Assembly: GCA_001604405.1 (NCBI GenBank)
Contig: LVBL01000059.1
Location: 37,458-101,457, forward strand
DNA from: Spirochaetales bacterium Spiro_10
GTDB taxonomy: Bacteria; Spirochaetota; Spirochaetia; Treponematales; Treponemataceae
Direction of reading: 5' to 3'
DNA length: 64,000 nt
Shown: positions 53,224 to 62,274 of the stretch, in pieces
How the letters are laid out: the number at the start of each line of letters is the position of its first letter
Position numbering within the stretch: position 1 is the stretch's first letter
Translations under genes and position numbers: made by a program
Notes under the pieces: generated by a model
The model's database searches: none
Seen by the model: only the letters and a program-made list of their open reading frames with translations
What the model was told of the DNA's origin: nothing

Positions 53224-53754
53224 GTGCGTATAACCGGAGGAACGCTCGCAGGACGAATCGTCGAATGCCCGGGAGGCGTCATTCGTCCCGCAATGGACCG
53301 GATGCGGGAGTCCCTGTTTGCGATTCTCGGTGACCTAACGGGGAAATCGTTCCTCGACATGTTTTCGGGTTCCGGAGTATGCGCGCTCGAGGCCTCATCC
53401 AGAGGGGCGCATCCCGTGTACCTCGTGGAGAAGGACCCGATCAAGGTAGAGACGCTGTTCAAGAACGTCGCGATGGCACCACATCGAATCGAATGCAAAT
53501 TCATGTCGGTCGAGCTTTTTCTCAAGAGAAGCCGCGAGCATTTCGACATTATCTATTTCGACCCCCCCTTCCCCTATAAATTCCATCAGGATCTCGTGAA
53601 AATGTGCGGCGAGCTCCCCGTTTTGAAACCCGGCGGGCAGGCCCTCATCCATCGCCCGCGAGAGCGGGATATGCCCGATTCGGTCGGTTGCATGACGCTT
53701 TCGGATCGGAGGGAATACGGTCGTTCTATCGTTGATTTCTACGTAAAAGAGTGA
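53224..53754 (+). CDS. rsmD: 16S rRNA (guanine966-N2)-methyltransferase RsmD
   Basis: 176 residues from GTG 53224. RsmD motifs RITGGTLAGRIVECPGG, RPAMDRMRESLFAIL, the SAM-binding FLDMFSGSGVCALEASSRGA, and the catalytic FDPPF (NPPY-like). It methylates G966 of 16S rRNA in the small subunit. It lies one base after the flavoprotein stop. Confidence 0.92.
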   Translation: MRITGGTLAGRIVECPGGVIRPAMDRMRESLFAILGDLTGKSFLDMFSGSGVCALEASSRGAHPVYLVEKDPIKVETLFKNVAMAPHRIECKFMSVELFLKRSREHFDIIYFDPPFPYKFHQDLVKMCGELPVLKPGGQALIHRPRERDMPDSVGCMTLSDRREYGRSIVDFYVKE

Positions 53755-53771
53755 TTTTTTGGACATTCCGC

Positions 53772-53800
53772 TTGCAACGCGGGATCAAATTACTTATTAT
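53772..53800 (+). promoter_or_regulatory. Promoter for the 53817 gene and TPR gene
   Basis: TTGCAA (53772-53777), 17 bases, TATTAT (53795-53800). Transcription would start near 53807, with AGGGA at 53807-53811 at the very start of the message. Confidence 0.55.
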
Positions 53801-53816
53801 AAGTTCAGGGAATGAG

Positions 53817-54155
53817 TTGAAATCCAGATCTTTGGACGAATTTAACCGGTTTACCGGCCAAGGTTTGATAAAAAGCGCAGATCTTCCCGTTTCGAACCTC
53901 GCAACGGACAAGAAAGCCGCGCTCAATCGCAAGGGAAACGAACTTTTCAACGCGGGCGATATAGAAACCGCGAGAAAAATATTCGTTACTACCGGGTACT
54001 CCGATGGTTTATCACGGGTAGGAGACGTATACGCCGAAAAAGGACGCGTAATCGATGCCCTGAAGCTGTACTGGCTCGCGCACAACCGTCGAAAGGCAGA
54101 CAAAATTGTGGAAGACGTAGCCGCCCTCATCGGAACGATGCTGACAGATTCATAA
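53817..54155 (+). CDS. Hypothetical small helical protein
   Basis: 112 residues if begun at TTG 53817 (AGGGA five bases ahead). Another choice is GTG 53751 (134 residues), which overlaps the rsmD stop, but the promoter at 53772-53800 supports the TTG. The sequence is helical, with TPR-like character in NRKGNELFNAGDIETARKIF and YAEKGRVIDALKLYWLAHN. It is likely a partner of the next TPR gene, 11 bases on. No known function. Confidence 0.6.
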   Translation: MKSRSLDEFNRFTGQGLIKSADLPVSNLATDKKAALNRKGNELFNAGDIETARKIFVTTGYSDGLSRVGDVYAEKGRVIDALKLYWLAHNRRKADKIVEDVAALIGTMLTDS

Positions 54156-54166
54156 AGAGGTAAAAT

Positions 54167-55309
54167 ATGGCTGATGTATTGAATGATATGCCGCCCATGC
54201 CGGAACCGACCGCGGGCACCACCGAAGAAGAAAAAAGATTCAACGAAATCGCGGAGCAGTCCAAGAACGGCTACCTTCTGCTGAAAGACAATCGGATCGA
54301 CGAAGCGGAGAACGCCTTCAGAAAGATACTTGCGCTCGAGGAACAGAACAACTATGCCCTGGTAGGTCTTGGAGACGCGGCGAGAAAGAGAAACCACTTT
54401 CGCGAGGCCGTGGAGTTTTACACGACCTGCCTTACCCACCATCCCGGAAACAACTATGCCCTCTTCGGGCTTGCGGATTGCTACAAGGCGCTGAACCAGT
54501 ACAACAAGGCGATCGAGATTTGGGAGCAGTATCTCCAGCATGACGACCGGAACATCACCGTACTGACGCGCGTTGCCGACGCGTACCGCAAGATTCGCGA
54601 CTTCAAGCAATCCAAGATACTCTATCTGCGCGTGCTCGACATGGAGGACAACAACCCCTACGCGCTCATCGGGCTCGGGCACCTTCATTACGATTTCAAG
54701 GAGTACCGCGACGCCCTGTACTATTGGCAAAAGATGCTCGATCTCAACGAGGACTCGGTGGATATTCGCGTACTGACATCCATAGGAAATTGCCACAGGA
54801 AGCTGAAGACGTTCGAGCAGGGCATCTACTATTTCCAGCGCGCACTGCGCATGGACGAGGACAATTTCTACGCGCTTTTCGGGCTTGCTGACTGCTATCG
54901 CGGGATGAACCAGCAGTTCCGTTCGGTGGAATACTGGAACAGGATCCTCGAGAAGGATCCGAACAACAAGGTGATCCTTACGCGCGCGGGCGACGCCTAC
55001 CGCAACATGGGTGATTACGACGAGGCTCAGCGGTACTATCAGCGCGCGCTCGACATCGAATTCGACGTGTACGCGGTTCTCGGCCTCGCGATGATAAGCA
55101 AGGTAAAGGGACGGTATGACGAGGCCGCCACAAGCCTTCAAAGACTCATTCAGTCGGACCCCAAAAATTTCCGCCTGTACATAGAACTCGCCGAATGCCA
55201 TTTCAACAAGGGCGAACGCCAACAAGCGATTACCGTCCTTCAGGATTTCCAGAAGCTCGGAATACGCAATCAGCTCGTTTCCGAGATGCTGGACAAGATC
55301 CGCGTCTGA
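54167..55309 (+). CDS. TPR protein
   Basis: 380 residues of tandem TPR units from about residue 24 to the end, with about nine copies and repeated NNYAL-GLGD(A/C)YR.. pattern (for example NYALVGLGDAARKRNHF, NYALFGLADCYKALNQ, FYALFGLADCYRGMNQQF). A short Pro/Met/Asp leader is the only other part. It is cytoplasmic by lack of a signal and probably a protein-binding scaffold. AAAGAGG precedes ATG; downstream rlmN starts 6 bases after its stop. Confidence 0.8.
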   Translation: MADVLNDMPPMPEPTAGTTEEEKRFNEIAEQSKNGYLLLKDNRIDEAENAFRKILALEEQNNYALVGLGDAARKRNHFREAVEFYTTCLTHHPGNNYALFGLADCYKALNQYNKAIEIWEQYLQHDDRNITVLTRVADAYRKIRDFKQSKILYLRVLDMEDNNPYALIGLGHLHYDFKEYRDALYYWQKMLDLNEDSVDIRVLTSIGNCHRKLKTFEQGIYYFQRALRMDEDNFYALFGLADCYRGMNQQFRSVEYWNRILEKDPNNKVILTRAGDAYRNMGDYDEAQRYYQRALDIEFDVYAVLGLAMISKVKGRYDEAATSLQRLIQSDPKNFRLYIELAECHFNKGERQQAITVLQDFQKLGIRNQLVSEMLDKIRV

Positions 55310-55315
55310 GAAACC

Positions 55316-56371
55316 ATGAGCGACGAATCGAACGCGCCGCGGGCCCTTTCCGGCATGAATCCGGACGAGATGACGGGTCGCCTGAATCTCGACAAGGCCT
55401 TTCGCGCCCGGCAGATATACCGCTGGATATCCGACGGAGCGCGTTCCTTCAGTGACATGACGAACTTGCCCGCGAACCTCAGGAACGAGCTGGAGAGCGG
55501 CTTGCCCATCTTCTCCACCTCCGTTTCGCGGGTGTTGCGGGACCCCGACGGAACGGTCAAGCTGCAAGTCTCCCTCGGCGACGGGAACGCGGTAGAGACA
55601 GTATTATTGACCGACGCGGAAGGAAGAAAGACCGCGTGCGTGTCGTCGCAAGTCGGCTGTCCGATGGCGTGCGCGTTTTGCCAAACAGGGAGAATCGGGT
55701 ATTCGAGAAATCTGGACGCGAGCGAGATAGTCGAACAGTTCTATCACCTTGAGGATTCGGTCGGCCGGCTTGACAATATCGTTTTCATGGGAATGGGAGA
55801 GCCGATGCTGAACCTCGGCGCCGTGCGAAAAACGGTGGCGATCCTGACCGACGCGAACGGGCGCGGGCTCTCCCGAAGACGCATTACCGTATCTACCGCG
55901 GGCGTAATCGAGGGAATCCGGTCACTGGCCGACGAGGGTCCCGACATCCGCCTTGCCGTGTCGCTTACCACGGCCGACCCCGTACTTCGGGAACGACTCA
56001 TGCCGGTGACAAGGGCGAACCCCTTGCCGGCGCTTCGCGAGGCGATACGCCACTATTGCGAAAAAACGGGAAACCGGGTAACGCTCGAGGCCGCGCTCAT
56101 GGCCGGGATCAACACCTCGGACGACGAAGCGAGGCGGATTGCCGATTTCTCGGCAGGCCTGAACGTTCACGTCAATCTTATTCCTTGGAATCCGATACCG
56201 GAGCTGCCTTTCGAAAGCCCTTCGGCACGGGAGACCGAGGCCTTCTTGCGCTCGCTCGAGAAGCTCGGACTGAACGCCACGCTGAGGATGAAACGGGGAA
56301 GGACTATCGGAGGTGCGTGCGGACAGCTCGGGGCTTCCGTCACCTCGTCTGCGGGGAATCCGCCTCGATAA
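55316..56371 (+). CDS. rlmN: 23S rRNA/tRNA adenine-C2 methyltransferase RlmN
   Basis: 351 residues. Radical SAM motif VGCPMACAFCQTG with Cys x3, ETVLLTD, GMGEPMLN, and near the C-terminus GGACGQL, whose Cys is the methyl-carrying residue. It makes m2A2503 in 23S rRNA and m2A37 in some tRNAs. The stop end overlaps the convergent lipoprotein gene by 32 bases. Confidence 0.95.
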   Translation: MSDESNAPRALSGMNPDEMTGRLNLDKAFRARQIYRWISDGARSFSDMTNLPANLRNELESGLPIFSTSVSRVLRDPDGTVKLQVSLGDGNAVETVLLTDAEGRKTACVSSQVGCPMACAFCQTGRIGYSRNLDASEIVEQFYHLEDSVGRLDNIVFMGMGEPMLNLGAVRKTVAILTDANGRGLSRRRITVSTAGVIEGIRSLADEGPDIRLAVSLTTADPVLRERLMPVTRANPLPALREAIRHYCEKTGNRVTLEAALMAGINTSDDEARRIADFSAGLNVHVNLIPWNPIPELPFESPSARETEAFLRSLEKLGLNATLRMKRGRTIGGACGQLGASVTSSAGNPPR

Positions 56372-56747
56372 GACGGGAGGCATTCATGGCCCGGGATTCG
56401 CTGGAATACAGTTTTACCGACGATTCAACGACCCATCCCGATCCGAGATCAAGCCACACAACGACCGTCTTGCCGTCGGGTACAAGCCGCTTTCCCTTGA
56501 CTGAAAGAATGTCTCCCCGTCTCGCATGGGCCACGGTAATTCCCGAGGATCCGGGAATATCGCGGAGCGAGACATACGGCTCGCTCACGACGGCGAAGCG
56601 GCCTTCCGTGGATATCCTCGTGGAAAGGGGCAAAGAAATGTCGGAGATCGTGCCCCTTTTGGCGCAGGAGACGGCAATGCACGAAAGAAGGCCCCAACAC
56701 ACCGTCAGCGCCATCAGCGAACGCGCGTTAGTTCCCCCGACTCTCAT
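56340..56747 (-). CDS. Putative lipoprotein, SH3-like
   Basis: 135 residues from ATG 56747, overlapping mutT by 20 bases; ATG 56714 is the alternative. The signal has two lipobox-like sites, LLSC at 20-23 and AVSC at 25-28. A ~90-residue beta-rich domain follows (SEPYVSLRDIPGSSGITVAHARRGDILSV), resembling bacterial SH3 domains that bind the cell wall. It ends inside the rlmN end on the opposite strand. Confidence 0.6.
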   Translation of the reverse strand: MRVGGTNARSLMALTVCWGLLSCIAVSCAKRGTISDISLPLSTRISTEGRFAVVSEPYVSLRDIPGSSGITVAHARRGDILSVKGKRLVPDGKTVVVWLDLGSGWVVESSVKLYSSESRAMNASRLIEADSPQTR

Positions 56748-57129
56748 ACCATTTCCGCAAAAAGGGGACAAGAAGCAGGTCAGAATCAACGAAGGAACGG
56801 CGCTCAACCTCGTCCAGGGTAATCCATTCTACCCGTTCATGTTCGGTAAGAAACGCGGGACGTTCCTGTCTCATCGTTACCTCGTAGGCGGTAAGTTCCA
56901 CGGGGCCGTTACGGTTTTCAAAGCTCACCGTTGCTATATTTCTGCCGGGTATAACATCGATTCCCATTTCTTCCCGAAACTCGCGTACGAGACTTTCTTC
57001 GGGACGTTCCCCCTGGTCAACCTTTCCGCCGGGGAACTCCCAGCGACCGCCCATCTCCCCCGATGGCAACCGTAAACCGACGAGAAACGAGCCGTTCCGC
57101 TCTACGATACCCGCTATGGAGCGTTTCAT
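56728..57129 (-). CDS. mutT: Nudix hydrolase, MutT-like
   Basis: 133 residues from ATG 57129 (AAAGG five bases ahead). The Nudix box runs GKVDQGERPEESLVREFREEMGI, a full G-x5-E-x7-RE-U-x-EE-x-GU match, at about residue 36-58. It probably removes oxidised nucleotides such as 8-oxo-dGTP, though substrates differ in this family. It sits in a cluster of membrane and lipoprotein genes. Confidence 0.87.
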   Translation of the reverse strand: MKRSIAGIVERNGSFLVGLRLPSGEMGGRWEFPGGKVDQGERPEESLVREFREEMGIDVIPGRNIATVSFENRNGPVELTAYEVTMRQERPAFLTEHERVEWITLDEVERRSFVDSDLLLVPFLRKWYESRGN

Positions 57130-57137
57130 CGGGGCCT

Positions 57138-57545
57138 TTACAGGAATATTACGGTCGGAAAGAGAAAATGCGCTACAGCCGCGATAACACAAAAAATACC
57201 GACATACCGTTTGGCCGAAACTATCTGGATCAGAACCGCAGGAACGCGCGCCTCGTCAAGGGTCGAGCGGCCCCTGTAAAACTCGTACAACAGTGCGAAC
57301 CCGCCGGCCAATCCCGCAACGGCCGGAACAAGGTCGCCGATGACCGGAAGGTCTCCGCGAATCGCGGTGAGCAGCTTGAAAAAGCCGGTAACAGCAGTAA
57401 GAATTCCCAGGACAAGCCTGAAGGTCTCATCCAATGCGATCGAGGGCAGCCGTACCTCAGAGGACGAATCGTCCGCGTCGGAATACAGTAACACTATCCC
57501 GATAACGGCGTTGAGAAGGATCGAAAGGAAATAAAACTGCAACAT
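57138..57545 (-). CDS. Membrane protein, unknown
   Basis: 135 residues with about four membrane segments separated by short loops, and one charged loop (SDADDSSSEVR). AGGAG is 8 bases ahead of ATG. No domain recognised. It is eight bases ahead of mutT and likely in the same unit. Confidence 0.65.
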   Translation of the reverse strand: MLQFYFLSILLNAVIGIVLLYSDADDSSSEVRLPSIALDETFRLVLGILTAVTGFFKLLTAIRGDLPVIGDLVPAVAGLAGGFALLYEFYRGRSTLDEARVPAVLIQIVSAKRYVGIFCVIAAVAHFLFPTVIFL

Positions 57546-57579
57546 TACTTTCTCCTGCTACGTAAGAATAGTAAAAAGT

Positions 57580-58149
57580 TCATTCACGGTCAACAGATAC
57601 CACCGTGTTTCCGGAGGAATCCGCGATATTCACGGTTGCCATGACGCGTTCCGTCTGGTGATCGGGCAAAATACCCCGCAATAGAAGCTCTGACCCAGTA
57701 TATACCCCGGCGAGCTCCCTTTCAGATACGACGGTTCCGTTTCTGACTACTCCCTGGAGCACCGCGGAGACAGGCATCGCCTGCCCGGAATACTTGGCGT
57801 TTTCCGGAAGCTGAACGGACACGTATACGGCATCACCGTACAGAAAGGCGCGGACGCGGACTTCAAGCCCGCTGACCGACACCCTCCCGGCTTGGCCGCC
57901 GAATAACGTAAGCGCGACGGCGGTAATGGAAAGGATGATTATGGTCACGAAGATGCTTTTCAGGCCCGCGTTCGCGGTCAATCCCCTGATAAAGCCCCTG
58001 TTGGGGGTATAGCCCTCCTCGTGCATGCGCCTGACCGGCTCGGGGGCGTTTTGAAGGCGACGGTCGCGATCATAATGAAAAACAAGCTTGTCGCCGCTAT
58101 TTACGTTTCCCGGCGTGCTCGCGTCTCCGTCGCGGCGCTCCTTGCTCAT
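57580..58149 (-). CDS. Single-span membrane protein, unknown
   Basis: 189 residues from ATG 58149, overlapping the previous stop by ATGA. A charged cytoplasmic N-terminus with His/Arg clusters, a membrane helix at about 65-87, and a beta-rich external part (VEVRVRAFLYGDAVYVSVQLPENAKYSG). No family recognised. Coupled to the propeller-like lipoprotein upstream. Confidence 0.65.
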   Translation of the reverse strand: MSKERRDGDASTPGNVNSGDKLVFHYDRDRRLQNAPEPVRRMHEEGYTPNRGFIRGLTANAGLKSIFVTIIILSITAVALTLFGGQAGRVSVSGLEVRVRAFLYGDAVYVSVQLPENAKYSGQAMPVSAVLQGVVRNGTVVSERELAGVYTGSELLLRGILPDHQTERVMATVNIADSSGNTVVSVDRE

Positions 58150-59396
58150 CGCCTGATCTCCCCTATAAGGCTGTCGGTTCGCCACCAGACAATCGAGGCG
58201 TTCCATGGTGTGGCAAGCAGGGCCGAGATGATCCCGTCAGGGGAAAGCATCAGCGCGTTATACGCAAGTTCATCCTGACTGACCGACAGGATCCGCTTGT
58301 GAATCCTGCGCGACCGTACGTCGAGAATCTCGAGGGCGTACCCCGCCTTGTCCGGGGAGAGCAGAAAGGCCCATCCGCTCGAGGTGATACCGAGGAACTC
58401 GTATGGCTTCCTGAAGGTAATGGTACCCTGCCCGTCCTTGTCCACTCCCTCGAACGAGGGCAGGTCGATCTTGTCATCGTAGCTGCCTGTTTGAATGTCG
58501 AAGGGATAGAGACAACTGCGGTTATACGCGATTCCCGCCGCGGCTCCCGTATCCTTGTCGATCTCCTCCGCGTAATAGTCGATCTTCAAATACAATTTCA
58601 GGGACTCTGGGTCGGGAACGACCTTCTCGAGCGAGGAATACACAATCTCCGAGCCGCCGAACGGACTCGGGAGGCTCCTGTATTGAATGGGAATGCGGTA
58701 CAGGAGGTTGCCGTCGGCGTCGAACCAGAAAACCCGCACTCCCGACTGGGTCCGTGCGGTCACGATCGTCTCGCCTCGGGAATTGGAGAATATGCCGGAA
58801 ACGGGGGGAAACGGCGTTCCTCCCGGTCCCTCCTGTCCGAGATAATCCATGAATCTGCTGTCAGAACCGAACCTGAGCACCACGTCACGCAGAAGAACCT
58901 GTTCGTCGTTGTCATACTCGTATCGCTCGGGAGGAATCTGGTCGACGACACTGAGACGCTTGGCGGCATCCACCGTAAGGAATACCGGATGCACGAAGGG
59001 ATAGGCCGTTGCCTTCCGGGTGGCCTCGCCCGCGAGACCGTCCCGTTCCTCGCGTCCGACCGCGTACGACGGAACGGGATTGTCTTCCGGGTTGTAGTAA
59101 ACCGAGAGCAAGTCGCCGAATGAGGTTAGCTGCAGTATCTTTTTCGAGCCGGAATTGGAGATATAAAACATGCCGTCCCGCATGAAAATCTGCGTATCGG
59201 GCCCGGTTGTCGAGGTGTCGAGCCGGAACAGGTCGATCTCGTCCTCAAAACGACCGTACGAGAGCGAAAAGAGCTTTTCCCGCTCTACCTGGGTAGCAAC
59301 GCGCGCGTTGCACGAAGACGCCATAAACAGGGTGCCCAACGAGGATATCAGTACGACGAGGACGGTTCGGAAAGTCGGGCGTGAACGGATTGTCAT
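58146..59396 (-). CDS. Putative beta-propeller lipoprotein (NHL-like)
   Basis: 416 residues with a lipoprotein signal (Ala-Ser-Ser-Cys, C29). Repeats of alternating Phe/Asp/Gly strands (FYISNSGSKKILQLTSFGDLLSVYY, FWFDADGNLLYRIPIQY) suggest a six-bladed propeller. GGAGG lies before ATG, with a conventional leader from the promoter at 59414-59442. First gene of the 56340-59396 unit; exported or membrane function unknown. Confidence 0.68.
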   Translation of the reverse strand: MTIRSRPTFRTVLVVLISSLGTLFMASSCNARVATQVEREKLFSLSYGRFEDEIDLFRLDTSTTGPDTQIFMRDGMFYISNSGSKKILQLTSFGDLLSVYYNPEDNPVPSYAVGREERDGLAGEATRKATAYPFVHPVFLTVDAAKRLSVVDQIPPERYEYDNDEQVLLRDVVLRFGSDSRFMDYLGQEGPGGTPFPPVSGIFSNSRGETIVTARTQSGVRVFWFDADGNLLYRIPIQYRSLPSPFGGSEIVYSSLEKVVPDPESLKLYLKIDYYAEEIDKDTGAAAGIAYNRSCLYPFDIQTGSYDDKIDLPSFEGVDKDGQGTITFRKPYEFLGITSSGWAFLLSPDKAGYALEILDVRSRRIHKRILSVSQDELAYNALMLSPDGIISALLATPWNASIVWWRTDSLIGEIRR

Positions 59397-59413
59397 GCGC
59401 TCCTCCGGGTATC

Positions 59414-59442
59414 AAGGTAGAATTCATTTGATCGCTTGTCAA
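59414..59442 (-). promoter_or_regulatory. Promoter for the propeller-lipoprotein operon
   Basis: Minus strand TTGACA (59437-59442), 17 bases, TACCTT (59414-59419). Its -35 overlaps the -35 of secA on the other strand. Confidence 0.62.
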
Positions 59443-59464
59443 CTGCGATGACATTTAGTAGTAT
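59436..59464 (+). promoter_or_regulatory. Promoter for secA, predicted leaderless
   Basis: TTGTCA (59436-59441), 17 bases, TAGTAT (59459-59464), then six bases to ATG 59471. No Shine-Dalgarno. The two divergent -35 hexamers share five bases. Confidence 0.66.
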
Positions 59465-59470
59465 AGATCA

Positions 59471-62221
59471 ATGATTACCGATAAAATAATCCGCTTTTTC
59501 TTCGGTTCCCAGCATGAACGAGACATAAAGGAACTTCTCCCTGTATTGCACGAGATAAACGCCCGGGAAGCCTGGGCCATATCCCTGCCCGCTCCAGCTT
59601 TCCGCGAGGAATCGGAGAAATTCAGGACACGGTACAAAAACGGAGAGGGTCTCGACGCCTTCCTTCCCGAGGCCTTTGCCCTCGCCCGCGAGGCGGCCAG
59701 AAGGGTTCTTGGGGAGCGCCCCTACGACGTGCAGATACTCGGCTCCCTTGTACTCCATTCCGGGCGCATAGTCGAGATGAAAACCGGCGAAGGCAAGACC
59801 CTCATGAGCGTTGCCGCGGCGTACTTGAACAGCCTTACCGGAAAGGGCGTGCATATCGTTACCGTAAACGATTACCTGGCCGAACGCGACGCGGACTGGA
59901 TGCGCCCCGTTTACGATTACCTCGGCGTTACGGTCGGCTCGATCATCTCGAACATGGACAGCGCCTCAAGAAAGGCCGCGTACGACCGGGATATCACCTA
60001 CGGGACCAACAACGAGCTCGGTTTCGACTACCTTCGCGACAACATGAAATGGGAGGTCTCGGAGCGTACGCAAAGGGGCTTCACCTTCGCGATAGTCGAC
60101 GAGATCGACTCCATCCTCATCGACGAGGCGAGGACCCCGCTCATCATCTCGGGCTCGGCCGAGGACGACACGGCCCGCTTTTTCGAGGTCGACAAGCTTG
60201 TTGGGCAGCTTTCGGAGGTTGAGCGCAACCCGGCGACCGGAGAGTACCCGGACGAACTCCAGGGAGAGGAGATCATCGGAGACTATACGCTTGACGAGAA
60301 GTCAAGCAGGGTATCGTTCACCGATCCCGGCATGCTGCATATCGAGGAGATTCTCCAAAAGCGCGGACTGATATCGGGAAGCCTATTCGACGAGGAAAAC
60401 TTCGAGTACATACACTATTTCACGCAGGCCGTACGGGCTCACCGCCTCTACAAGATCGACGTCGACTACGTCGTAAAGGACGGACTCGTACATATCGTCG
60501 ACGAGTTCACCGGGCGAATTCTCGAAGGGAGGCGCTACGGGGACGGGCTTCACCAGGCGATAGAGGCCAAGGAAAAAATCCGGATCGCGCAGCGAAACCG
60601 GACCATGGCGACCATCACCTTCCAGAATTTCTTCCGCATGTACGAAAAACTCTCGGGAATGACCGGAACGGCCGATACGGAGGCCGTCGAGTTCAAGAAA
60701 ATCTACAACCTCGAGGTCGTGGTCATTCCGACGAACCTCCCGGTCTCGCGAGTCGACGAGGACGACGTCGTTTACCTGAACGAGAAGGAAAAATGGGACG
60801 CATTGTGCGACGAGATCGCCGAGGCGCACGAACGCGGCCAGCCCGTCCTCGTAGGCACCGTTTCCATCGAAAAATCGGAGCGCATCTCCCAGCTTCTCGC
60901 GAGACGCGGAGTGCGGCACGAGGTCCTCAACGCCAAGAACCACGCGCGGGAAGCGCTCATCATCGCGGAGGCGGGCGCGAAAAAATCCATAACAATCGCG
61001 ACCAACATGGCGGGTCGCGGTACCGACATAAAGCTCGGGGGAAACCCAGAGTATCGGGCCAGAAAGCGCGCCGGAACGGACGCCACTCCCGAGCGGTACG
61101 CGGAGATCCTGGCGGAGGAATACGCGAAATGGAGGGCCGACTACGAAGAGGTCAAGAATCTCGGCGGTCTCTACGTCATCGGTACGGAGCGGCACGAGAG
61201 CCGTCGTATCGACAATCAGCTACGAGGCCGTTCCGGACGGCAGGGCGATCCGGGAAGGTCGCGCTTCTTCATCTCGCTCGACGACGAGCTCATGCGGAAA
61301 TTCGGCGGAGAGGGACTGAAGAACCTCATGACGAAGATCGGCATGGAGCCCGGCGAGCCGATTTTCCATCCCTGGCTGAACAAGAGCATAGAGAAGGCGC
61401 AGTCTAAGGTCGAGGAACGCAATTTCGAAATCAGAAAGCACCTGCTCGAATACGACGATGTTCTCAACGAACAGCGTGCGTTCATCTACGGACAGCGCGA
61501 CGCCATCCTTTCAGACGACCGGCTCGTGGACCGCGTCATCACGACGGCAACCGAATATATCGAGGACGCTGTCGAGGATTTCGCGCATGCGGGAAAACGG
61601 AGGGATGACGAGGCGGCGTCGCTCGCCCTCGCGATGAGGCAGAAATTCGGCATAACCCTCTCCGAGGAGGACCTCGCACTCTGCTCGTCCTCTCAGCAGA
61701 CGGCTATCGACCGGTTTGTGGCGAGGGTCAAGGCGAACATCGACGAGAAAGAGGCCTTGGCGGGCAGGGAAAACCTCAACGCGTTCGTCCGGATGCAGTA
61801 TCTACAGGCCATCGACAAGCGGTGGCTCGACCATCTCGAGAACCTCGAATCCCTCAGGGAGGCGGTGTATCTCAGGTCATACGGGCAGAAAAACCCGCTG
61901 ACCGAATACAAGCTCGAGGGTTTCGAGATTTTCTACCGGATGATCGACGATATACGATTGGAGATTGCCTCGCGCGTCCTGCTCGTGAAGGTTCGGACAG
62001 AGGGAGCGCCCGTACGATATGCCAAAACCGTCTCCGTCAACGCGCAGCATCACGGGTTCGACGCGTTCGGATCTTCGGGATCCGGAAGCCGGGGCGCGGG
62101 ACCCCTTGCTGCCAGTTCTCCCGATAACGCGCAGGTCGTGAGGGCCGTTCCGAAGGTAGGTAGAAACGATCCCTGCCCCTGCGGCAGCGGTAAGAAGTAC
62201 AAATTCTGCCACGGAAAATAG
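59471..62221 (+). CDS. secA: Preprotein translocase ATPase SecA
   Basis: 916 residues. NBD1 has [13 protein letters not shown] (Walker A) and [19 protein letters not shown]; the preprotein-binding domain, NBD2 (motifs [22 protein letters not shown] and [28 protein letters not shown]), helical scaffold and wing all follow. The C-terminal tail ends with the zinc motif [12 protein letters not shown]. It drives protein export through SecYEG with ATP. The first ATG is preferred because the promoter is six bases away. Confidence 0.97.
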   Translation: MITDKIIRFFFGSQHERDIKELLPVLHEINAREAWAISLPAPAFREESEKFRTRYKNGEGLDAFLPEAFALAREAARRVLGERPYDVQILGSLVLHSGRIVEMKTGEGKTLMSVAAAYLNSLTGKGVHIVTVNDYLAERDADWMRPVYDYLGVTVGSIISNMDSASRKAAYDRDITYGTNNELGFDYLRDNMKWEVSERTQRGFTFAIVDEIDSILIDEARTPLIISGSAEDDTARFFEVDKLVGQLSEVERNPATGEYPDELQGEEIIGDYTLDEKSSRVSFTDPGMLHIEEILQKRGLISGSLFDEENFEYIHYFTQAVRAHRLYKIDVDYVVKDGLVHIVDEFTGRILEGRRYGDGLHQAIEAKEKIRIAQRNRTMATITFQNFFRMYEKLSGMTGTADTEAVEFKKIYNLEVVVIPTNLPVSRVDEDDVVYLNEKEKWDALCDEIAEAHERGQPVLVGTVSIEKSERISQLLARRGVRHEVLNAKNHAREALIIAEAGAKKSITIATNMAGRGTDIKLGGNPEYRARKRAGTDATPERYAEILAEEYAKWRADYEEVKNLGGLYVIGTERHESRRIDNQLRGRSGRQGDPGRSRFFISLDDELMRKFGGEGLKNLMTKIGMEPGEPIFHPWLNKSIEKAQSKVEERNFEIRKHLLEYDDVLNEQRAFIYGQRDAILSDDRLVDRVITTATEYIEDAVEDFAHAGKRRDDEAASLALAMRQKFGITLSEEDLALCSSSQQTAIDRFVARVKANIDEKEALAGRENLNAFVRMQYLQAIDKRWLDHLENLESLREAVYLRSYGQKNPLTEYKLEGFEIFYRMIDDIRLEIASRVLLVKVRTEGAPVRYAKTVSVNAQHHGFDAFGSSGSGSRGAGPLAASSPDNAQVVRAVPKVGRNDPCPCGSGKKYKFCHGK

Positions 62222-62248
62222 CGGGTTACCCTGCTGCCCTGCCTAAAA

Positions 62249-62274
62249 AAAAACGCCCGAAAGGGCGTTTTTTT
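62249..62274. terminator. Terminator after secA, overlapping the minus-strand gene end
   Basis: Stem of ACGCCC (62253-62258) with GGGCGT (62263-62268), GAAA loop, A-rich 5' flank and T-run (62268-62274). It can act on both strands, and the TTA stop of the next gene lies in the T-run. Confidence 0.88.
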
